NCBI GenBank assembly: GCA_019114745.1
Contig: DXEY01000128.1
Coordinates: 1-27,201, forward strand
From: Candidatus Mediterraneibacter colneyensis
GTDB taxonomy: Bacteria > Bacillota > Clostridia > Lachnospirales > Lachnospiraceae
Length of the DNA: 27,201 nucleotides
Direction of reading: 5' to 3'
The notes beneath the pieces were generated by a model that saw only the letters and a program-made list of their open reading frames with translations, searched no databases and was not told where the DNA came from. Every line of letters starts with the position of its first letter. Within the stretch, counting starts at the first letter, position 1. Shown in pieces: positions 22,446 through 27,201 of the stretch. Made by a program: the position numbers and the translations under genes.

Positions 22446-23441
22446 ATGACAACAATACAGGATATCGCTGATAAACTCGGCATTTCCAAGAGCACTGTGT
22501 CAAAGGCTCTCAACAATGCCCCCGATATCAGCGAAACATTACAAAAACAAATACTGGAGACAGCAGTAGAGATGGGGTATACAAAACTCCGCCGTTACAA
22601 GAAACCTACGAAACGTCTCTGTATATTGGTTCAGAAAGACAATATAGAATATGAAAAACCGCATCATTTCGCATATGATATTATCATGGGATTCCGGCAG
22701 ATGGCAGAGCCGGCAGGGTTCGAGGTAGAGACCGTTCCCGTAGACGTGCTGTTCCAGCGGGAGACTTCCTATGATGTGTTCATGCTCCGGCACGATTACG
22801 CAGGTTCCTTCCTGCTCGGCTTTTCTCTGGGCGAGCCGTGGATGAAAGAGTTTCAGACCAGCCGAACGCCTGCCGTACTTTATGATAACCATATCATCGG
22901 CAATCCGTCTACCGCATATGTGGGAATCGACAACAACGAGGGAATGAATCTGGCAGTCGGACACCTTAAGAAGCTCGGGCACCAGAAGATCGGATATCTG
23001 AGCAGTGCTCTTGGATCACACATCATGCAGGTCCGGCACAGGGCATTTTTCCAGGCAATGCACAGCCACGGGCTCAAGGCAGGCCCTTCTTATGCCGGCT
23101 GTTCCTATTATCTTTCGGAATGCATGGAGAAACATCTTCCCAGATTCCTGGAGATGGGGATGACAGCCTTGATCTGCTGCCAGGATACGTTTGCCAGCGC
23201 TGCGATCACCCAATGCCAGCAGCTCGGGTTCCAGGTGCCAAGAGATATCAGCATCATCGGATTTGACGATATTCCCATGAGCTCCTATACGTCCCCGCCG
23301 CTTACCACCGTCCGGCAGGATCGGATCGAGCTGGGAAAAAGCGGATTTTATGCTCTGAGCAGCCTGATGAACGGCGTTTCGATCGGAACGGTTCTGCTCC
23401 ACGCCCATCTGACTGTCAGAGAATCCACAGCAGCATTATAA
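22446..23441 (+). CDS. LacI-family transcriptional regulator (probable maltodextrin regulator)
   Basis: The 331-residue protein has the LacI helix-turn-helix and hinge at residues 1-58 (TIQDIADKLGISKSTVSKALNNAPDISE). A periplasmic-binding-protein-like sugar sensor domain follows, with VGIDNNEGMNLAVGHLKKLGHQKIGYL and the C-terminal ISIIGFDDIPMSSYTSPPLTTVRQD. Family members repress sugar genes until an inducer binds. Divergent orientation from malE points to control of the alpha-glucan operon, with a maltooligosaccharide as the likely inducer; this is inference from position. AGGTG lies seven bases before the ATG. The lipoprotein and nitrilase genes follow at short distances, so autoregulation would also affect them. 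Confidence 0.92.
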   Translation: MTTIQDIADKLGISKSTVSKALNNAPDISETLQKQILETAVEMGYTKLRRYKKPTKRLCILVQKDNIEYEKPHHFAYDIIMGFRQMAEPAGFEVETVPVDVLFQRETSYDVFMLRHDYAGSFLLGFSLGEPWMKEFQTSRTPAVLYDNHIIGNPSTAYVGIDNNEGMNLAVGHLKKLGHQKIGYLSSALGSHIMQVRHRAFFQAMHSHGLKAGPSYAGCSYYLSECMEKHLPRFLEMGMTALICCQDTFASAAITQCQQLGFQVPRDISIIGFDDIPMSSYTSPPLTTVRQDRIELGKSGFYALSSLMNGVSIGTVLLHAHLTVRESTAAL

Positions 23442-23474
23442 CCCCTTCTCTTCCTTCACAACGGAGGTGATTTT

Positions 23475-24545
23475 ATGCATCGGTTCCTCAGAAAAATTGT
23501 TTTAGCTGTTATGCTGCTGTTCCTTATTTCGGGTATGACCGGATGCAGTTTTCATTACGACCGGGGAGAGGCGGCAGAATGGTTTACCGAAAATATCGTC
23601 GATACACAGATTGCCGTATCGAAGGAATATACGGAACGCAAAAATGAGGAAGGCTCTGTCGACCGGGTCTGGACGGCTTATCTCCCGGCGCTTCCCGAAG
23701 TAAAGTTTGAACTGATCAGCCATACAAGCCACGGGCTCTTCGTGTCACATTCCATGCAGTCCACCTATTACCGCGAGATCGGAAAATACTATCTTCAGCA
23801 TTACCGCTCAGAAAACCCGGACTGCCTGTCCCTTCTGGACATTTCAGACCAGGATACTGAAATGTTGTACATATCCGGCATTTACGACGACTTGAACGAG
23901 CTCGACGAAATGTGTACGCAAATGAAACTTCTCGCTGATTATACCAACGCCCAGGAGCTCCCCTGCGAGATCCGATACGCGCTCTCCTACCGGGAGCCTC
24001 AGACACTCCTGAACGCCGTCAATCCGGCTGAAGCCGTCCATCCAGACACCTATGTATTCGAGACCAATGATATCTGGTCGCTGAAAGAATCGGCGCAGGA
24101 GGCTTTCGCCGAGTACGCTGCCGCCTACCGCCTGGAGCTGGATCAGGTCAGCGGCATGGAACTGGAAGAAGCAGTCGAAAGATGCAAAAGCTATCAATTT
24201 ACTGTCACAAGACCGGACGGGACGGAGGTCTGTTATCCAGAACTGATCCTCAGATACTCCGACAGCATGACGTTCGGATGTATGTATGAAGTATTAAAGA
24301 GGGAAGGGAACTTTCAGGTTTCCGGCACGCCGGAGGCATTTTCATTCACCGCAGCCGACGGCTCGGTGTGTTCTTTCTCTTACGATTACACCTGCCCTCT
24401 GGCATACAGCAGCGATACCTTTCCCTATGGATCTGAAGCATTTTATTATGTCTGCGACGGAACAGAAATCATTCTTACAGACAGACCTTTTATCGACAAA
24501 GAACAGTTTTACGAACTGACCGGGCTTACTTACCGGAAAATGTGA
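23475..24545 (+). CDS. Hypothetical lipoprotein of unknown function
   Basis: I do not recognise this 356-residue protein. It has a lipoprotein signal: MHRFLRK, a hydrophobic core, and the lipobox MTGC with the lipidated cysteine at position 24. The mature part is soluble, acidic and rich in Tyr, Glu and Ser, with no membrane segment and no obvious internal repeat. Its C-terminal third, with alternating strand-like segments such as YQFTVTRPDGTEVCYPELIL and GSVCSFSYDYTC, looks beta-rich. A perfect GGAGGTG lies five bases before the ATG. It starts 33 bases after the LacI-type regulator and ends 21 bases before the nitrilase gene, so the three are probably cotranscribed. A role at the cell surface is the most that can be said. 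Confidence 0.8.
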   Translation: MHRFLRKIVLAVMLLFLISGMTGCSFHYDRGEAAEWFTENIVDTQIAVSKEYTERKNEEGSVDRVWTAYLPALPEVKFELISHTSHGLFVSHSMQSTYYREIGKYYLQHYRSENPDCLSLLDISDQDTEMLYISGIYDDLNELDEMCTQMKLLADYTNAQELPCEIRYALSYREPQTLLNAVNPAEAVHPDTYVFETNDIWSLKESAQEAFAEYAAAYRLELDQVSGMELEEAVERCKSYQFTVTRPDGTEVCYPELILRYSDSMTFGCMYEVLKREGNFQVSGTPEAFSFTAADGSVCSFSYDYTCPLAYSSDTFPYGSEAFYYVCDGTEIILTDRPFIDKEQFYELTGLTYRKM

Positions 24546-24566
24546 CCGGACACAGGAGGCGAAACC

Positions 24567-25400
24567 ATGACATCCTTCAAACTCGCACAGGCTCAGATTG
24601 CCACACGTACCGACAGCCAGGCGCTTGCTGACTGTATCCGGCGCGCCGCAGAAGAAGCTGCGCAGAGAGGCGCTGATCTTCTTGCCCTTCCGGAAATGTT
24701 CTGCTGCCCGTATGATGTCTCTTCCTTTCCCCAGTACGCCCAGGATGAGGGTGGCCCCGTCTGGCAGCTCTGTTCCGATGCCGCCCGCGACTGCGGGATC
24801 TGTCTCTCCGCCGGAACAATGCCGGAAAAGGGAGAGGACGGCAGGATATACAACACCGCATATGTATTTGGAAAAGATGGCACACAGATTGCAAAGCACC
24901 GGAAGATGCACCTCTTCGACATCAGCGTGAAAGGCGGACAGCATTTCCGGGAATCCGCCGTCCTCTCACCGGGGAACAGCGTCACCACATTCCACACGGA
25001 ATTTGGCACCATGGGACTTGCCGTCTGCTATGACATCCGTTTTCCGGAGCTTTTCCGTCTCATGGCGTTAAAAGGAGCGGAGCTGATCCTGGTCCCGGCT
25101 TCCTTTAACATGACAACCGGCCCCATGCACTGGGAGCTCCTCTTCCGCTCACAGGCGGTATACAACCAGGTATTCATCGCCGGCACCGCTCCCGCGAGAT
25201 GCCGGGACTCCTCCTATGTGTCCTGGGCGCACAGCATCGTAACTGATCCGTGGGGAAATATCCTGTCCGAGATGGACGAAAAGGAAGGCATCTGCATCAC
25301 TGAGATCGACCTCTCAAAATGCACAGACGCCAGAGAACAGATCCCTGTGCTGAAGCACCGGAGGGAAGATATCTACATTGTAAAAGAGCGCCGGGAGTGA
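24567..25400 (+). CDS. Carbon-nitrogen hydrolase (nitrilase superfamily, omega-amidase/Nit-like)
   Basis: The 277-residue cytoplasmic enzyme has the nitrilase-superfamily catalytic triad: Glu43 in LLALPEMF, Lys113 in KHRKMHLFD and Cys154 in GLAVCYDIRFPELFRLMALKGAELILVPASFN. The RKMHLFD element and overall length match the Nit2/omega-amidase and deaminated-glutathione amidase branch, which hydrolyses alpha-ketoglutaramate-type or related amides. Substrate specificity is not certain from sequence. AGGAGG lies seven bases upstream of the ATG. It is the last gene of the + strand unit that starts with the LacI-family regulator. Its last codons and stop lie inside a strong terminator hairpin. Confidence 0.92.
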   Translation: MTSFKLAQAQIATRTDSQALADCIRRAAEEAAQRGADLLALPEMFCCPYDVSSFPQYAQDEGGPVWQLCSDAARDCGICLSAGTMPEKGEDGRIYNTAYVFGKDGTQIAKHRKMHLFDISVKGGQHFRESAVLSPGNSVTTFHTEFGTMGLAVCYDIRFPELFRLMALKGAELILVPASFNMTTGPMHWELLFRSQAVYNQVFIAGTAPARCRDSSYVSWAHSIVTDPWGNILSEMDEKEGICITEIDLSKCTDAREQIPVLKHRREDIYIVKERRE

Positions 25401-25420
25401 TCAGATCCCCGGCGCTCTTT
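25383..25420. terminator. Strong bidirectional terminator overlapping the nitrilase stop codon
   Basis: AAAGAGCGCCGGG (25383-25395) and CCCGGCGCTCTTT (25408-25420) form a perfect 13-bp stem around a 12-nt loop, with A and T runs at both ends. The left arm is part of the last nitrilase codons and the TGA lies in the loop. The ZIP transporter gene ends six bases beyond it on the other strand. Confidence 0.92.
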
Positions 25421-25426
25421 CTGTTC

Positions 25427-26209
25427 TCAGCCTAATGCCACATCCAGTATCATCATGAGCACGAACCCTGCCGCAACGCCAATGGTACTGATATTTGAGT
25501 GCGCCCCGCTCTGCGCCTCGGGAATCAGTTCCTCTACGACCACATAGATCATTGCCCCGGCGGCAAATGCCAGAAGATACGGGAGCAGCGGAACTACAAA
25601 TCCGGTCAGGAGGATCGTCAGGAGCGCTGCCGCCGGCTCTACGATCCCAGAGAGCGCACCGTAGGCGAAAGCACGTTTCTTCGTCAGCCCCTGGCTCCTG
25701 AGGGGCATGGATATGATGGCTCCTTCCGGAAAGTTCTGGATGGCGATCCCGACGGACAGAGCAAAAGCGCCTGCCAGCGTCATCGCCGTATTTTCTGTAA
25801 GCGCCCCTGCAAACGTGACACCCACTGCCATTCCCTCAGGGATATTGTGGAGCGTCACCGCAAGGACAAGCATCGTTGTTTTTTTTAAATGCGCCGGCAC
25901 CCCCTCCGGTTTCTCATCCGTAAAATGAAGATGAGGCGTAAGAGTGTCAAGCAGCAGCAGAAACCCCATTCCCAGCAGGAATCCCACTGCCGGCGGCAGC
26001 CACGGCACGCCGCCCTTTTCCCCCGCCATCTCGATGGCAGGGATCAGAAGAGACCAGACGGACGCCGCCATCATCACTCCTGAGGCAAACCCCAGAAGCA
26101 GCTTCTGAAGACGTTCGTTCATCTCCTTTTTCATGAAAAATACCATTGCCGATCCCAGTGCGGTACCGGCAAATGGTATCAGAATCCCGATCATTGTATT
26201 ACTGTTCAT
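25427..26209 (-). CDS. ZIP family metal transporter
   Basis: This 260-residue membrane protein with about eight segments imports divalent metals such as zinc, iron or manganese. The metal-path motifs HNIPEGMAVG (121-130) and NFPEGA (159-164) are intact, with EELIPE (226-231) near the end. The variable loop before them holds HLHFTDE, a small histidine cluster. It most resembles the bacterial ZupT/GufA group. I chose the ATG at 26209, with GGGAGAG five bases upstream; an ATG at 26257 would add 16 polar, unlike residues. A consensus promoter lies at 26283-26312, separating it from the flavodoxin gene. The metal cannot be assigned by sequence. Confidence 0.92.
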   Translation of the reverse strand: MNSNTMIGILIPFAGTALGSAMVFFMKKEMNERLQKLLLGFASGVMMAASVWSLLIPAIEMAGEKGGVPWLPPAVGFLLGMGFLLLLDTLTPHLHFTDEKPEGVPAHLKKTTMLVLAVTLHNIPEGMAVGVTFAGALTENTAMTLAGAFALSVGIAIQNFPEGAIISMPLRSQGLTKKRAFAYGALSGIVEPAAALLTILLTGFVVPLLPYLLAFAAGAMIYVVVEELIPEAQSGAHSNISTIGVAAGFVLMMILDVALG

Positions 26210-26282
26210 ATGTTCTCTCCCTCTGTCCGGTATGCCGTTTTCCCGGCACACATCCATACACGGTTATTTTTCTCATTATCAT

Positions 26283-26312
26283 ATCATATGCATGCGGGAG
26301 AGTTTTTGTCAA
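26283..26312 (-). promoter_or_regulatory. Promoter of the ZIP transporter gene
   Basis: On the - strand a perfect TTGACA (26307-26312) and TATGAT (26283-26288) are 18 bp apart, about 75 bases before the ATG. The -35 box overlaps the last codons of the flavodoxin gene. A second TATGAT-like hexamer follows immediately, so the exact start is uncertain. Confidence 0.65.
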
Positions 26313-26316
26313 TGCC

Positions 26317-26748
26317 CTATACGCTTTCTGCCAGCTCTTTTCCTGCAGCCCGGCATTCTTCCAGCGCCTCATCGCCGGGAGCTTCATTCGCGATAACGCC
26401 CTCTTTTCTTACAAGCACGGCTCCTGCAGTTTCCATGCGCTTTGCCCAGTCTCTCATCCATTCTCCGTCACCCCAGCCATAGGATCCAAACAGAAGGATT
26501 TTCCTGCCGGACACAAGAGGCTCCAGCGCCTCCACAAAGGGCTCCATCTCCGTCTCCTCGAGCTGTTCCGCTCCCATAGACGGGCAGCCCAGGGCAAACG
26601 CCGTCTCAGATCCTACTGCTGATGCATCTGCACTCCCCACTTCGACGACCTCCGCATGCATCCCCGCGGCATTGATCCCTTCCGCCACAGCTTCTGCCAT
26701 AGCCTGAGTATTCCCTGTTCCACTCCAATATACTACTGATATGCTCAT
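26317..26748 (-). CDS. Flavodoxin
   Basis: The 143-residue protein carries the FMN phosphate-binding loop WSGTGNTQAMA at residues 8-18 after the first strand, and the later GCPSMGAEQLEE and GSYGWGDGEWM loops that stack on the flavin. This is the standard short-chain flavodoxin layout. It shuttles single electrons in place of ferredoxin, often under iron limitation. I chose the ATG at 26748, preceded by GGAGG eight bases upstream; an ATG at 26763 would add five residues. It starts 29 bases after the DUF3793 gene with no terminator between, so the two are likely cotranscribed. Confidence 0.93.
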   Translation of the reverse strand: MSISVVYWSGTGNTQAMAEAVAEGINAAGMHAEVVEVGSADASAVGSETAFALGCPSMGAEQLEETEMEPFVEALEPLVSGRKILLFGSYGWGDGEWMRDWAKRMETAGAVLVRKEGVIANEAPGDEALEECRAAGKELAESV

Positions 26749-26777
26749 GTTTCTCTCCTCCATTTCAGACTTTGCCT

Positions 26778-27201
26778 CTATACGGCGATCTCCCGGATGC
26801 TTTTTCCGGTCAGAAATTCATTTACCGCACAGTCCTTCGCGCGGTCATACTCCTTGAAAATCATCCTGGCGCGGGCAAGGTCACTGTAGACCTTCCAGTA
26901 GCCGATCATGAGATATTTCTGCCCTTCATTCTCAATAAAACCCTTTACATCTTCCGGCGGATATCCCAGAAAAACACCGATCTCATGGGGAAATCCCAAC
27001 CCCCGTTTTTCAAAGCTGCCGACCCGCTCCGCAAGCCTGTCCAGCATACGGGCAAGATCCATATGCGCATATCCGTACTCCTTTATCAGCGCACAGAGTT
27101 TTTCATCCCGGAGATGTGCTTCCAGTTTATCCGGGCGGTAAAAAAGGACAAGACATTTTCCTCCCGAACCGGACAGCCTCCGGTAGCAGACATCCGATCC
27201 G
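26778..27201 (-). CDS. DUF3793 family protein (5' end outside the window)
   Basis: The open frame runs continuously to the window edge, so only the C-terminal 140 or so residues are visible, from GSDVCYRRLSGSGGKCLVLFYR onward. The segments KCLVLFYR, FPHEIGVFLGYPPEDVKGF, YLMIGYWKVYSD and ARARMIFKEYDRAKD match what I know of DUF3793, a family of unknown function found mainly in Clostridia. The ATG at 27062 is internal: frame and family similarity both continue upstream of it. It lies just upstream of a flavodoxin gene, and I infer a link to redox or metal metabolism. No function is established. Confidence 0.82.
   Translation of the reverse strand, partial: GSDVCYRRLSGSGGKCLVLFYRPDKLEAHLRDEKLCALIKEYGYAHMDLARMLDRLAERVGSFEKRGLGFPHEIGVFLGYPPEDVKGFIENEGQKYLMIGYWKVYSDLARARMIFKEYDRAKDCAVNEFLTGKSIREIAV

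Noticed and set aside
26260..26300. Fur or Zur box in the ZIP promoter region around TGATATGATAATGA
   Set aside because: Only one half resembles the consensus and the sequence overlaps the -10 element, so the similarity is explained by the promoter.
1..27201. Mobile elements, CRISPR arrays, phage genes or tRNA/rRNA genes
   Set aside because: No transposase, integrase, repeat-spacer pattern or structural RNA gene other than the T-box leader was seen on either strand.

Overview
The window looks like chromosomal core sequence from a low-GC-lineage Gram-positive anaerobe of the class Clostridia, most likely family Lachnospiraceae. This is an inference from gene content: a DUF3793 protein, a CBS-domain family II pyrophosphatase, a thrS T-box leader, a lipoprotein-based maltodextrin importer without its own ATPase, strong AGGAGG-type ribosome binding sites, and no outer-membrane functions. 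I see no insertion sequence, integrase, CRISPR array, tRNA or rRNA gene. Gene boundaries are tight and nearly all of the sequence is explained.

Layout. (1) 1-2.9 kb: a DUF368 polyprenyl-phosphate transporter on the + strand converges, through a shared terminator, on a small MNT-type nucleotidyltransferase and a MATE efflux transporter on the - strand. The MATE gene has a consensus promoter and a structured 5' leader. (2) 2.9-7.9 kb, - strand: enolase, preceded by an unusual operator-like region, then (reading upstream) threonine aldolase, a flavin reductase and a CBS-type inorganic pyrophosphatase. The last three are tightly packed and probably cotranscribed. (3) 8.0-11.1 kb: a two-domain S1 RNA-binding protein (+) converges on thrS (-), which has a complete T-box leader with promoter, T-box motif and terminator. 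(4) 11.1-22.2 kb, - strand: one alpha-glucan utilisation operon in the order solute-binding lipoprotein, two permeases, type I pullulanase, GH133 debranching enzyme, neopullulanase-type GH13 and oligo-1,6-glucosidase-type GH13. (5) 22.4-25.4 kb, + strand: a divergent LacI-family regulator, an unrecognised lipoprotein and a nitrilase-superfamily amidase, ended by a strong bidirectional terminator. (6) 25.4-27.2 kb, - strand: a ZIP metal transporter, a flavodoxin and a DUF3793 protein truncated by the window edge.

The largest functional unit is the alpha-glucan operon. The binding protein is a lipoprotein, but none of the four glycoside hydrolases has a signal peptide. The picture is therefore import of maltodextrins and branched limit dextrins followed by cytoplasmic debranching (pullulanase, GH133, GH13_31) and linear breakdown (GH13_20), under the divergently encoded LacI-type repressor. 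The ABC ATPase must be encoded elsewhere. Two hairpins between the transporter genes and the enzyme genes could set different expression levels for the two halves.

I found no clearly new multi-gene system. The items most worth checking are regulatory: the structured leader of the MATE gene (candidate guanidine-IV/mepA-like), the enolase promoter with a perfect 12-bp inverted repeat abutting its -10 box and a Fur-like box just upstream, and the unknown lipoprotein beside the maltodextrin regulator.
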